A stretch of 64,000 nt of DNA. Source: Lineus longissimus. Its lineage: Eukaryota; Nemertea; Pilidiophora; Heteronemertea; Lineidae. Each line of letters starts with the position of its first letter. Within the stretch, counting starts at the first letter, position 1. Below, piece by piece: positions 45,138 through 56,847 of this stretch. The notes beneath the pieces are model-generated. The model was not told where the DNA came from. It ran no database searches and saw only the letters and a program-made list of their open reading frames with translations. The translations under genes were made by a program, and so were the position numbers. The DNA lies in contig NC_088319.1 of the NCBI RefSeq assembly GCF_910592395.1, positions 8,248,001-8,312,000 of the forward strand, given 5' to 3'.

Positions 45138-45362
45138 TTATTTATTACTTTTTTTGTAGAGGAATGCGAAGCTTGAGGTGTCGATTAGCGAACCATAGGG
45201 AACTGCTGGAGGCATGTCCGCTATCATCCTCTCGATAACTGCCGTTAGTGTGGTTGGTTCCTCTGTATAAAAGTATATCGGGCCCTCCTGGTAGATCAGG
45301 ACGTGGTGCGGCACCGGGCCTCCTGATTCACAATGACGCACAAGGTCGCGGCAGGACCCAAA
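45138..45362 (-). other. Open frame of unknown nature in the 3' part of the retroelement
   Basis: Ends in a stop at 45138 and extends upstream to the Harbinger-derived insertion. The readable part (SCRDLVRHCESGGPVPHHV ... PPAVPYGSL) has no family that I recognise. It could be an element-specific ORF or captured sequence. The upstream half of the long frame is only read-through into the insert. Confidence 0.35.
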
Positions 45363-46906
45363 AGTCGTAGTTCCACCTATCATAAAACCCCGTGTTTTTA
45401 GCTCACCTCTTAGCAGAGGTGAGCTTATCCCATACCGTGGCATCCGTCGTCCGTCGTCGTCGTCGTCGTCCGTTAGCAGGGCACGTTTCGTAACTGTTAG
45501 AGCTATTGAGTTGAAACTTGGTACACATGTACCCTTATGTAATGACACCTTGGAGACCAAGTTTCGGTCTGATTCGTTTCATGGTTTGGCCACCAGGGGG
45601 CCAAACGTTAAAAGTGAAAATATGCAATATCTCCTTTAATAGTAGTCGGGAAATTTTGAAAAAAATATGGTAGGTACTTCTAGCAAAGGTGCATCATATA
45701 TCCTCCGGGTTTTTGATTTGACCTCCTTTTCAAGGTCACAGAGGTCAAATGGTGTAAATTGGCCGTTAGGATGTAACGACGGCACGTTTCTAAACTGCAA
45801 TGACTATTGATACCAAATTTGGTACACATTTACCCCTTAGTCAGGTGATCTCAGGGACCGAAGTTTGGTCCAATATGATTCACCACTTGACCACCAGGGG
45901 GCAAAATCCAAAAACCTTAAAAATGTGATTATTCCTTAACTTCTTGCCCGATTGCCACCAATTTGATATCATGGGTACATCTAACCACCATACAGTATAT
46001 GTCACACAGGTTTTTAATTTGACCTTCTTGTCAAGGTCACAGAGGTCAAATGGCGTAAATTCGCCGTCAGGCCGTAACTATGGCACGTTTCTTAACTGCA
46101 ATGACTATTGATCACAAATTAAGTACACATGTATCCCTTGGTCAGGTGATCTCAGGTACCGAAGTTTGGTGCGATCTGATTTGCCGTTTGGCCTCCAGGG
46201 AGGGGGGCCAAATCCTAAATTCTTCAAAATGCCATTATTCCTAGTAATGACTTGCCCGATTGGCACCAATTTTATATCATAGGTACATCTAATTCTAACA
46301 ACCATTCAGTGTGTCACCCGGATCTTCTTTGATTTGACCTACTTTTCAAGGTCACTGAGGTCGAATGTACTGTAAATTGGCCATTTTGGGGAAATTGTAA
46401 TTGCTTGGACCTACATCAAACCTAACACTACATGACACAATACCATGCTCTTTATCCATCTTTCCTCCACATGAGGTGAGCACAATGGCCCTGGCCATTT
46501 CATTTCAAGACCCGTGTCTTCGCCGTGTGTCAAAAAACCCGGGGCGCACTTACACCTATCAGTGGTGTTAGATAATGGTTAATAGCCCCGGCGACAGGTG
46601 CGCTGTAGGTAGGGAGCTCTCCTGTGTTTCTTTCCCGTTGGAGGGAAATTTCGCGTGCGCAATACCGAGGCAACTACACCGGGCCATCTCTCGCCGGGTC
46701 TTAGAACTTGCAATTGCCGGGGCTATTCAGATTCCACCTATCAAAAAACCCGTGTTGAACACGGGTCTAAATTAGCCCCCGATTAGCCCCATCGAGCTCG
46801 ATGGGGCTAATAGACACGGGGATTTGACACACGGGTCTATTTAGACACGGCAATTCATAGGTGTAAGCGCAAAAGACACGGGGATTTGATAGGTGGAAGT
46901 ACGACT
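45363..46906. mobile_element. Internally deleted Harbinger derivative (MITE-like)
   Basis: Both ends match the full Harbinger element at 24634-30203, including ~100 bp of the left and ~250 bp of the right subterminal regions; both genes are deleted. Without the nested hairpin element it is 439 bp. A 3 bp duplication is not clear (AAA against ATA). Confidence 0.88.
45398..46502 (+). mobile_element. Hairpin-ended element (family 1) nested in the Harbinger derivative
   Basis: 1105 bp, full-length, nearly identical to 13049-14162. The intact Harbinger sequence at 24656-24666 shows the empty site GTGTTTTTTCAAG: six Ts before, five plus three Ts after, consistent with a TT target. Confidence 0.92.
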
Positions 46907-47151
46907 ATAGATAGGCGAAGAGCATTCGATGATTGTGACCCTAAATGTCAGAAGGAAAGAAAGAATAATGAGTTTCGTACAACGTTGGAAGGAAAGTTGG
47001 TTTAGTTACATTTACGGTTGTAAGTGAATTACCCCGTGATGCGGTAATAATATACTGTAAGAAATAATGGTTAAACTCAAGCAATTGGAATATTTATACA
47101 CCTGCTTTTGAAACTGTAAGTTTTAACTTTGCTCATGAACAATCTGGAAGG

Positions 47152-47290
47152 CTAACCTTTGGACAGTAACTCGTCCACATGCTTTTGTAACTCACGACAC
47201 TGGTGTACGCTCTGTTTGTACGGCTTTTGGCGAAAGGGAGTTTTGTCAGTAACTTTAATAGTATGGTACACACGGTTTGTAGTTGTTAAC
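47152..47290 (-). pseudogene. Truncated start of reverse transcriptase
   Basis: In a frame one step from the upstream ORF, the minus strand gives the conserved N-terminal RT pattern (YHTIKVTDKTPFRQKPY ... ELLSKG), which normally precedes the palm. A stop follows at once and the palm, RNase H and integrase are not found anywhere in the element, so this is a deletion junction. Confidence 0.7.
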
Positions 47291-47659
47291 TCAGAAGCAC
47301 AGTTTGCAAAAGCCAACCTTGTTGCGTTTCGATAGTTCCATCATATCAACCTTCTGCTCTACATTCAAAGCCGACCCTTCTAATGATACAGCTGGATAAT
47401 CATCGTCATTTTTGTACTTATCTTCCATGAAACCTGGTGTCCCATTTAATTCTTTAAAAATTTCTTCATCCGCTCCTTCTTGGACGTGATCGAAGGCGTG
47501 GTTCAAGTTTATGATTTCACCATCACTTGATTCATTGTTGTTATTTGTGACAACGTTATCAGGAGTATCTGCATGGAGCGCTGCCAGGTCAATCAAGTTG
47601 CTCTGTTCTGAGTGATCTGATTTCAAGCATCCTCGTGGTTGAGTGATGAAATTGGCCAC
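47291..47659 (-). CDS. Protease-RT linker region of the retroelement
   Basis: Acidic, Asn/Asp-rich frame with no catalytic motif (SSDGEIINLNHAFDHVQEG...). It lies between the protease and the RT fragment and probably belonged to one pol frame, now broken by frameshifts on both sides. Confidence 0.4.
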   Translation of the reverse strand: MANFITQPRGCLKSDHSEQSNLIDLAALHADTPDNVVTNNNNESSDGEIINLNHAFDHVQEGADEEIFKELNGTPGFMEDKYKNDDDYPAVSLEGSALNVEQKVDMMELSKRNKVGFCKLCF

Positions 47660-47814
47660 GTGGGTTCATGCGTACAACATTTTTGGTACGTTTGTCAAGT
47701 TTGTTACTAGTTGTACTAATTTATTGCGTCTGAGTAACTTTTGTTGCGAGGACGGCAAGAATATATGGAATTCTTTCATTCGTTCCATTTTGGTACGAGT
47801 CTTCCCGTAAGAGG

Positions 47815-48634
47815 TCAATTCACCGTCGTTTTGAGCTGGAGTTTAAGGTCAGTTACCTCTAAAGGGGCCAATACCTTACCCGCATCCAGAACTACTCGAT
47901 ATACGCGTGTTGGGCTTGGAATTGTTATCAATGGCACACCTTCAGAACCATTGATTGTCAACAGATTTTTGCTAAAGTCTATTAAACACCTTTCCTTTTG
48001 CAAGAAATCATAACCTAGGATTACCGGCACCGACATTTTATTGCACAAATAGAAGGGGGAGTGGATGGTTCGCTCACCTATATGAAGTGGTAATATCATG
48101 ATTCTGTTTAATACTATGGATTCACCGCTAATAGACCTGGCTGATGTGAACGAAGGCGGATATATCTGCCTTTTATAATGATGTGGGTCCAACGCGGCTA
48201 ACAAGGATTGTTCTACCAGACTGATTGATGCACCGCTATCGCATAGGGCGTGGCATGTAGTACCAAACATTTCAATCTCGACATAATTCCCAGTTTTACT
48301 AAATTGACCAGCAGCCAAGGGCTGAAGATTATTACAATTCAATTGGTTATCATAATTTGTCCTATATTCCTGCAACTCGCTGATTTCTTCTTCTTGGTTC
48401 ACCAGGTCAGACATAGTATCATTTGGACGAGCCTTAGAAAAATGCATCAATTTATCGACAGGATTTTCTCTTATTGGTGTAGCATTCTGGTTTGATGCCT
48501 CAATTGCAACACCTGTTTTGCCGTGTGGATTTTCCTCAGGCGTTGTGGTCTGATTGATGTTTTCAGATGTGGCTAAGTGCCGTGAAAGTTCAGTCAAATG
48601 GGTTACCTGGCTAAGCCGTGGAATTAGTTCATTT
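47815..48634 (-). CDS. Retropepsin-like aspartic protease region
   Basis: The open frame continues upstream to the inserted element at 48635. It shows the active-site triad context CDSGASISLV, later ILGYDFLQKERCLIDF, and a beta-rich body between, as in gypsy-type proteases; the second motif fits the ILGxDFL signature. It would process gag and pol. The N-terminal half is polar and low in complexity. It is interrupted at 48635 by the hairpin-ended element and ends with a stop at 47815, before the linker frame. Confidence 0.8.
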
Positions 48635-48687
48635 TTAGCTCACCTCTTAGCAGAGGTGAGCTTATCCCATACCGTGGCGTCCGTCGT

Positions 48688-48719
<32 letters not shown>

Positions 48720-51700
48720 CGTCGTCCGTTAGCAGGGCACGTTTCGTAACTGTTAGAGCTATTGAGTTGAAACTTGGTACACATGTACCCTTATGTAATG
48801 ACACCTTGGAGACCAAGTTTCGGTCCGATTTGTTTCATGGTTTGGCCACCAGGGGGCCAAACGTTAAAAGTGAAAATATGCAATATCTCCCTTAATAGTA
48901 GTCGGGAAATTTCGAAAAAAATATGGTAGGTACTTCTAGCAAAGGTGCATCATATATCCTCCGGGTTTTTGATTTGACCTCCTTTTCAAGGTCACAGAGG
49001 TCAAAGTTTGCTGATTCACTGAATAGTAGCATGTTTCCTATCTATTTTAGCTAGAAGGTTTTAAACCAGTGTGGACATGTATCTGGGGATTCTCTATACC
49101 ACCCCTAAAATTTCGGCCGTTCGGACATCAAATATGGCCGCCAGGCAGCCATCTTGAAAAATAAACACAGTACTATTACTCCGAAACTAATGATCGGATT
49201 GCAACTAAATTTGATCTGGATGTATATCTATGTACTCTCTACTAAATCCTTGATTTTTTATCAAATGTGATAGCCAATATGGGTGCCAGGCGGGCATCTT
49301 AATGTCCAAAGTTAAAATGTTTGATTGCTCGTTTAATAGTGGTCTGATTTTCATAACATTTTTATGGTAGGTACTCCTAGCAAGGATACATCACATATCG
49401 TACGGGTTTTTGATTTGACCTACTTTTCAAGGTCACAGAGGTCAAATGGTGTAAATTGGCCGTTAGGATGTAACAATGGCACGTTTCTAAACTGCAATGA
49501 CTATTGATACCAAATTTGGTACACATTTACCTCTTAGTCAGGCGATCTCAGGGACCGAAGTTTGGTCCAATATGATACACCACTTGACCACCAGGGGGCA
49601 AAATCCAAAAACCTTAAAAATGTGATTATTCCTTAACTTCTTGCCCGATTGCCACCAATTTGATATCATGGGTACATCTAACCACCATACAGTATATGTC
49701 ACACAGGTTTTTAATTTGACCTTCTTGTCAAGGTCACAGAGGTCAAATGGCGTAAATTGGCCGTCAGACCGTAACTATGGCACGTTTCTTAACTGCAATG
49801 ACTATTGATCACAAATTAAGTACACATGTACCCCTTGGTGAGGTGATCTTAGGTACCGTAGTTTGGTGCGATCTGATTTGCCATTTGGCCTCCAGGGAGG
49901 GGGCCAAATCCTAAATTCTTCAATATGCCATTATTCCTAGTAATGACTTGCCCGATTGGCACCAATTTTATATCATAGGTACATCTAATTCTAACAACCA
50001 TTCAATGTGTCACCCGGGTCTTCTTTGATTAGACCATATCCACAACTCCGTGGATATGGTCTATTGTTTTTACTGAGCCGATCGCTGTTGTGACGATCAG
50101 TGATCGTTTGTTATTGCGATCAGCTGACTTCTCTCTTGACCCGGTTTGACCCCGTTATTGTATTATTATTTCCGCGCCAAAAAATTGTTTACCGAGATTT
50201 TGCAAGATGTTGGCGAGACTAAGGTAACACCCATGGGCATGTGTGTTCAAGACAGCACTTCGACTCCGTCCGCGATTGAGTGAGGATCGCCGCCGGTTCT
50301 GTACTATTCTATAGATGACAACGCCCAGAAGTTCGTAGCGAGATGGTTGAAATGGTTGAAGCAGCGTTGAAATGGTGGTAACGTTTTTATGATTGATTCA
50401 CGCCGTACTTTACCGATAGAATGGAAAATGCCATAATTTTACCGGTGTGAAGCCTTTCACGCTTTACGTACATTTGTATACGGCCGATGCACTGACCGTG
50501 TGTATCGTGCTGTGTTTGTAAACGTATCACCAGTTTGTGTCTTCCTCTCGCTAATGTATAGCTATCTGTGCATTTAATTGACATGGTTTTCTATAGTTTG
50601 AGAAGGGGTCTAAAAGGGGGGTGTATTAATGTTTGAAGGTGCATTCTGGTCTTTGCGGACCAGGTGCTTCGAATAGGCTCGCGTAGATCAGGTCGACCTG
50701 AGCAACTTTCCACTCCACTCTTTTAGGCCTATTTTCGATGAATGGGCTGTAATGTTGTTGATTCTCGGTTAGAATGAATTGTTATCGTTTAGTATTTTAG
50801 TCCATTGGTGTTATTGGACATACTCGAACCTGTTATATAGACTTTAATAATTATAGACCGTGCGAACGGATTTTTCTAAAAAACCATTATATAAAACCCA
50901 GTTGTATTTTGGGACTAAAAAGATGTTGTGTTAACCCACGTTTTAATCTGTGTATGTTGAATTCAGGTGACTGTTTGATAGTTATATAGTTAGAAGCCAG
51001 TGGGTGTGATTCCATCACTGTCTCTCCGCTTACGCCAGAAGCCGTGTTGACGATTTGGACGAATCCGCCCTGCAGAGATCGAGAAGGACGAGGCCTTGCT
51101 GTTGACGTCCCTCCCCGTTTATAGAATACCCGTGGCGGTATAGTATTCTTAATTTACTGGCTAGTTTATTGTTACGACCTGCCGGCTAGTTAGGACTAGT
51201 CTGTTGCCATCTGGGCAGAACCGGTTGAGTCGAAGTCATTTATATAGTCCTAGCTAGCGGTCGGATTGCTTCAGTCAGCCTGAGTCAATGTTACAGACTG
51301 TTTGTGTTGTAGCACGCTTTGAGTTGTGAGAAGCATTTTAGTATATATCCCTTAGCGGAAAAAACTTGTATTGATATATTCCCCTTGGTGGGAAAATAAT
51401 TTGATATATATATATAATCTACTACGCCCTTCTACTGACGTTCCGGGCTGGAAGACCGAAGTCTGCAATCAAACACGAGACGGAGGATAGCCTGTTGTAG
51501 ATGCCGGAGAAGAGACACCGCAATCGTGTGTAAAACTAGTACGGAGCCGCTGGCTCTAGGCTGAAGCATTTACAGCTATAGTGAATTGTAGGTATCTTAT
51601 GATAGCTTGTACCATATAGATATACAGTCCTCTTCATAAAGTAATTAACCTCTGGCATAGTTCTTATCGTCATCTTGTCAATTCGTTGATCGCCAGAACA

Positions 51701-54012
51701 ATCGCCAGGACCCGAGGGATGTGCTTTTCGACACGTATCTCCGAAACTGCCGCACGGAACGACCTGAAATTTGATTAGGTTACGTTTCATAACCTGCTAA
51801 CGAACAACGTGTCTTTTATTTTTTCAGCCGTTGCTTACATTTTTAGTTTTCGGGTGATTTTTGATGAAAATCGCCGGTTCTGAACCGTTCCGGTAATAGC
51901 ACTGCCACCCGCGTTTTTACCGATTGGGCAAGTTGCTCAACGTTGATCTGTCCCGACCTGAACAGGTGGGAGGATACCAGCTACATGGAAGAGCCAACAG
52001 ACATTTCGTGTAGGCATTCTAGACTGGGTGAGTGTGAATTTTTCGTGATTGTAATCGCGCTCAAATTTGTGTTGAAACACTGCATCAGACAAAATTAACT
52101 CATCAGAGGTCAAGAAAAGGATCTTAAGAATATATATTCGCTGTTAGTTTGGGTGATTATAGGGAGCACGTCCATCTTTTGAGGCAAACTTGTCATCCAA
52201 AAGTTTCCAGATCCCCGCAATGGCGGATATACATTCATCAAAAAAATTACGAATTCGGGCAAGTTTCATCAAACTGTGCGCCTTAAACACCTAAGAATGT
52301 CTCAAAATCACCCAGACTCTACACATGAGATATACCTTCACTGAAAATAATTGCTGAAACCTCGCTTAACGTGTCGCGAGTGCTAAAAGCAACAGTTTTG
52401 GAGATCGTTTTTCTGTACATCCTGCTCACTCCTGTAGAAATGTACAGTAAAGCACGTATACACGTGCAGTGTAAATGGACACACGAATGTATACACACCT
52501 TCTGAAAATATTGTCAGCAAAGGTGATAAGTGTTTGTTCTGAATTATGACAATGAAATTCATAGACTATTAGCAGGTAACAGTGTCTGTTGGTCTGAATA
52601 ATGAATGATAAAACTTCTGGTGAAGTTAAAATATTTCCTCGCTCTGTTTTACAGCCTGACAGGGATGATCAGCATCTGTTCTGTTCTGCGACCGCATCAG
52701 TCACGGATATAGGAGCCTTGACCACGAGGAGCTGATGAGGCAAAGTCGTATAACCGTCTTAACCTTGACATCGGTGCAGTGCTGAATTTGCCGTCCGAAG
52801 ACAAACCAGTATAATATTCCAGCCGTATTTCGTTCTTTTTCACTGTAATACTTTTACTTCAAAAAGACTGAATAAATAAACCTACTGTGGCAGTTAGTTT
52901 AAAAAGATATTATTGCATGTTACGTTTTTACTCTAAATGCTGATCGGTCATACCCCTTGGGCCTGGCCGTAACCTTGCATACTGGTTGTCTCGATGCTGT
53001 ATGCTATGACCATGTATATATCTACTGGACTGGTTTGTTGCACCATGTCGAAGGAATTTTATGTAGAGATCAAGACACTTCCCTCGCATCACAATCTACA
53101 CCTCAAAAGAATGGTTGTAAAAATCCTTGCCATGATTCCCGGTTGCCCCTATGTTGTGACCATGCATGCATCAATGGCCTGGGATGTCGTAACCTACACT
53201 TCAAAGGAATGCGAAGTCTAAATCACATTTATTTTTTGTCCCCAGGTTGTGACTTTCCTAACAGCAATTGCAGACCATATCCCTGGTGATAGTGTTTTGT
53301 CATCTTAAAAATGAGCACCAGGACAAAGCACCAAAAACCTGCCACTTAAGATCAGATCAGAAGTTACCTACGTGGTGCCAGTACCCACAAGTGCATGATT
53401 GACACCTAGATCATTTGAAGAAAAAATTGGCAGCAGAACCATGTGTGCATGGAGGGAGGTATTATAATATAAATACTGTGGAGACGCAATGTATTATTGG
53501 TCGTCCCAACATTGGGAGCTTTCATCCCCACCAGCCATATCAGATGGCCAACTGGTTTCCCTCACTCGACCAGAAAACTCATCAAAAGATACGAAAGATG
53601 TTGAGATTCAGATTACATTTGCTTGTTGTCTGCTGGATTCTGACCATCCATGCTGAGTTGTTGCAGTCCCAGAACCATGGCTAATTCTAGTATTTATGAT
53701 GCACCTACTGTCACAACCTAATTCAGCTGGTTATTCAGGTTATCTGGTTATATCCTGGTGCAAACCTAATTTCTCAACATGACAAAATACTTTCACCAGA
53801 GATATGGTCTGCAATTTGCTGTTAGGCGAATTGCCCAAAACTAGTTTGACCTACTTTTCAAGGTCACAGAGGTCGAATGTACTGTAAATTGGCCATTTTG
53901 GGGAAATTGTAATTGCTTGGACCTACATCAAACCTAACACTACATGACACAATACCATGCTCTTTATCCATCTTTCCTCCACATGAGGTGAGCACAATGG
54001 CCCTGGCCATTT
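48635..54012 (+). mobile_element. Hairpin-ended element (family 1), long copy with nested insert
   Basis: Start hairpin and (CGTC)n tract as in other copies. It carries an extra segment with ATGGCCGCCAGGCAGCCATC (49130-49320) and additional DR3 units, is split at 50029 by another element, and resumes at 53845 to end GGCCATTT. It lies within retroelement coding sequence. Confidence 0.82.
50029..53844 (+). mobile_element. Hairpin-started, CTAG-ended insertion (Helitron-like candidate)
   Basis: 3816 bp. Starts TTAGACCATATCCAC, which pairs with GTGGATATGGTCT (perfect 13 bp stem, 50031-50062), and ends with a small GGCGAATTGCC palindrome, CCAAAACTAG. The interrupted host reads TTTGATTTGACC in all related copies, so insertion is either A|T without duplication or with a TT duplication. 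The right ~1.8 kb resembles the older repeat at 3619-7600. No Rep/helicase domain seen; it may be composite. Confidence 0.6.
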
Positions 54013-54289
54013 TTGTCAGTTGAATCGTCTGAGACAGCGTTGCTTGGCAAATTAACTAGAATTATCGATGGACGTTGATTTACGTCTACGTTTGGCTTAT
54101 TTTCATTATTCATGATATTTGGGTGAGTTACCACACTGGCTACATGCTTACACCATTGGCTTTCTTCGACCTAAGTCGGGATTATTTTACTCCTCATACC
54201 TCCAATATCAGACTTTGTCTGAATTGGGTCGGACCCATTTTCATATGTACCAGTAATTACTTGTATGCTGAGTACTGGAATTTTAACTA

Positions 54290-54865
54290 CCGTATTTTGC
54301 TGCGTATAAGGTGCAGCTCTTTGACCCAAGAAAGCCCTAAAATCGGGGGGTGCGCGTTATACGAAGGTGCGTGTTATCTATGGCCTAGCCCTAGGAAGCC
54401 ACCGAATGATCACAAGATTTTTTTCATCAACTCATTTCTTTTGACGGCTTTTTTGGCTCACAACCAAGTCGGCGCATTTTATATTTTTGCACGAAAGAAA
54501 AATCGGGAATATCGATGCACTTTGCATAGTTCACCGATGCTAACTCGCCTGTTCTGTACGCAATACATATTAGTATCCTCATTATCATTTCAGTTACTTC
54601 TATAAATGTTTTTGAGGGTCCTTAGCGGCAATATTCAGAGCGTAGATGCGAGATAAATCCAAATCGATAAATCAGCTGATCGTGTGCCGCCATGATTTAA
54701 CATCAAAGCGAGGCTTTTACGAAGGAAAGATAGGCAGGGGGCATCTCAGTAGTATGTAAAATGTACTGCGTGTTATACGTAGGTGCGCCTTATGTCTGGA
54801 TTTTGTCTACGGACTCAATGGGTGCGCTTTATACCCCGGTGCGTTTTATACGCAGCAAAATACGG
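54290..54865. mobile_element. TA-flanked TIR element (ACCGTATTTTGCTGCG ends)
   Basis: 576 bp flanked by TA. Inverted ends CCGTATTTTGCTGCGTATAA, followed by several GGTGCGYYTTATA motifs on each side. TA target and end style fit the Tc1/mariner/pogo group. No transposase. The long plus-strand frame starting at 54075 crosses its left edge and is not credible. Confidence 0.85.
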
Positions 54866-54867
54866 TA

Positions 54868-55485
54868 TTTCTTCGTCCTCAGCCGGCACACCTTCTAAAT
54901 CGTTTTCTTTCACATACGTGAGTACAATATTCTGCTCACACTTATCAATGGGATTCGCACTAACAGTAACTTCTGCCAATTTTAATTCTGTTATTGGTTC
55001 TATTTCATAGTCAATACTGTCTATTGGTTGATCAACATAATTCATAACACATTCATGCACAGGTAATACAGAAAATACATTTGGATGTTGACTGGCTAAA
55101 GTGGACAGCCTTCCATTTAGGATTCTGTCGATTCTGTCTCTGCTTGACAACCTATTACCTTATTTTGCCATGTTAAATCCATCTGTAAATCTTGTCCGTA
55201 GTGGTCTTCATAGCGGGTTGGATCATACCGATAGACCTGTCCTCGTATGTCCCGCTCTTCTGGTTTCCTGACTGTCTGTTGAAATTGCCTCCCATTTGGT
55301 TTGCTGCTCCGCATTGTCTGGCTGGGGCTGAACTCGGTCCAGAGTTTGGGGCGAATCCATGGGTGCCTGGTCCTCTTCTTCCGTACACTCCTGCTTGTCA
55401 GCATTCTGCTGTGGTATGTGTATTGTACGCGCCGGTCACCGATCCAAAGGTTGACTTCCACTCTGGGGCCTTGCTTAACTTCCAC
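54868..55485 (-). pseudogene. gag C-terminal / gag-pol junction region, broken
   Basis: Minus-strand pieces in different frames: a Gly/Asn/Gln/Arg-rich stretch (GFAPNSGPSSAPARQ, GGNFNRQSGNQKSG) typical of the gag tail, then an acidic segment (VDQPIDSIDYEIEPITELK). Frame changes near 55150-55200 and the TA-flanked insertion make it non-functional. No CCHC zinc knuckle is visible. Confidence 0.5.
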
Positions 55486-55820
55486 TCTGGGGCCAACGCG
55501 CCAACCACTGGGCCATAAAGGACTTCCCTCATGGCCGGCGGGTACTATACATCATTCCCCCCTTCGGAGAGAGATGGATCGTCCGCAATCCTACTTAGCG
55601 CTTCATGCGTCTCAGTACCGAACTACAAATCCAGAGCTCGCATCGCGTGGGAAGGTCTGCCAGATGTATTATACGCGCCGGTCACCGATCCAAAGGTTGA
55701 CCGCGCTCAACGTTGCTTAACTTCCACTCTGGGGCCAACGCGCCAACCACTGGGCCATGAAGGAATTCCCTCATGGCCGGCGGGTTAAGCCGTGCCATAT
55801 ACCTGGGGGTACTATACAGT
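55425..55820 (-). repeat. Two copies of a 5S rRNA-like / tRNA-like SINE
   Basis: Copies at about 55425-55556 and 55666-55800. On the minus strand copy 2 has a box A-like TGGCCCAGTGG, then GAAGTTAAGCAACGTTGAGC and TTGGATCGGTGACCG, which match the internal control region of animal 5S rRNA. Copy 1 has a small internal duplication (TTCCACTCTGGGGCC). They lie within the gag region. Confidence 0.65.
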
Positions 55821-56097
55821 ATGATTGCAACTACCATGATTCCTGCAGTATTTGTCCTGTCTTCTGCCACTGTCCATTTCCTGGTTCTGCTGTGGGTTGT
55901 GGAAACAACGGTCGTGATAGTGTCCTGAACGCTTACAATAAGTGCTTACAATAAGTGCAGAAAGGCCTCGTTGACGTCTCCGAATTGTATTGTGGGGCTC
56001 GAGGTGTTTGCTCCATTACTTTATTGAAAGAGTCCCTAATCTCGGTCTTCAAGGAACGCGTCATATCCTCGATCTTCCTAGTAATTTCTGCCTTTTC

Positions 56098-56775
56098 TCA
56101 TTCAAATTCGGCGTGTGATACCAGTTCTTGCCGTTTTTGGATGGACGTATTGTTACCTTGTAATACGGATGCTGTCAGGGCGCCATCGCCTGTTGCGGCA
56201 TCACTTTCTATTTCCAAAAACACCTCCTCTGTGCGGGCCAAGGCGATGGCATCATTCAGGGTATCTGGCTGATGCCTCACAACAGCGGATTGTAGCCTTG
56301 GTTTTAACGCCCTTATGAACATGGTTATGCGTTCCTCTGCTGGGACATTCAGGCGAGCACAAGCAGTAGTAAAAGCGTCGAGAAATTGGTCCAATGGTTG
56401 GTTAGGACTCTGTCTGAAATCATGAAATCTCATCCTCTGCACATACTGTGCTTGTACGTTGTTAAATCTTTCCAGGAAAACATGTTTGATTTCATCAAAA
56501 CTTCCGTCCCCTCTCAAGTCCTCGTCCAATTCCCTGTACCACTGGAACGCTGGACCGTGCAAATATAGGCAAAACTGCTGGCACCATCTAATCGGCCTTA
56601 TTTGAGCGGCAATCATAAAATCCTGGAATTTAGTTAAAAATTCCTCCGGGTTTTCAGAGCTATGTCCATAGAAAAACCGAGGGCGTAAACTTTCTACTCC
56701 TCCTGGTATGGCAGCGATTAATGCGTCATCCATTCTGTCTCTTATTTGATCAAGTTGCACCTGTATTTCATCCAT
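56098..56775 (-). CDS. gag-like capsid protein of the LTR retrotransposon
   Basis: 225 codons from the first ATG (MDEIQVQLDQIRDRM). It contains the Retrotrans_gag domain: YGHSSENPEEFLTKFQDF, LYLHGPAFQWYREL, FLERFNN, FRQSPNQPLDQFLDAF, then a helical C-terminal part (FIRALKPRLQSAV). The protein would form the particle's shell. The frame starts ~70 bp inside the 5' LTR and is uninterrupted until the stop at 56098. The zinc-knuckle part, usually downstream, is not found because the SINE copies and frameshifts follow. Confidence 0.9.
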   Translation of the reverse strand: MDEIQVQLDQIRDRMDDALIAAIPGGVESLRPRFFYGHSSENPEEFLTKFQDFMIAAQIRPIRWCQQFCLYLHGPAFQWYRELDEDLRGDGSFDEIKHVFLERFNNVQAQYVQRMRFHDFRQSPNQPLDQFLDAFTTACARLNVPAEERITMFIRALKPRLQSAVVRHQPDTLNDAIALARTEEVFLEIESDAATGDGALTASVLQGNNTSIQKRQELVSHAEFE

Positions 56776-56826
56776 TTTAAAAGAAAACAATGTCAATATT
56801 TACCAAGTCCTGTTTAGATTAGACCC

Positions 56827-56847
56827 TCACTTCCTCTCACTCCACTA
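56827..56847 (-). promoter_or_regulatory. Candidate primer-binding site
   Basis: Directly inside the 5' LTR the minus strand reads TAG then TGGAGTGAGAGGAAGTGAGG. The TGG start fits the complement of a tRNA CCA end, but I cannot assign the tRNA. Confidence 0.45.

Noticed and set aside
45138-45560. A single 140-residue gene on the minus strand
   Set aside because: The upstream half is read-through into the Harbinger derivative and hairpin element; only the part up to 45362 belongs to the retroelement.
54075-54605. 176-residue plus-strand open frame with hydrophobic stretches
   Set aside because: It runs antisense to retroelement sequence and crosses the edge of a TA-flanked TIR element, so it joins unrelated DNA.
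55301-55788. Plus-strand open frames over the SINE copies
   Set aside because: They translate the duplicated 5S/tRNA-like repeat and the antisense of gag; no protein features.
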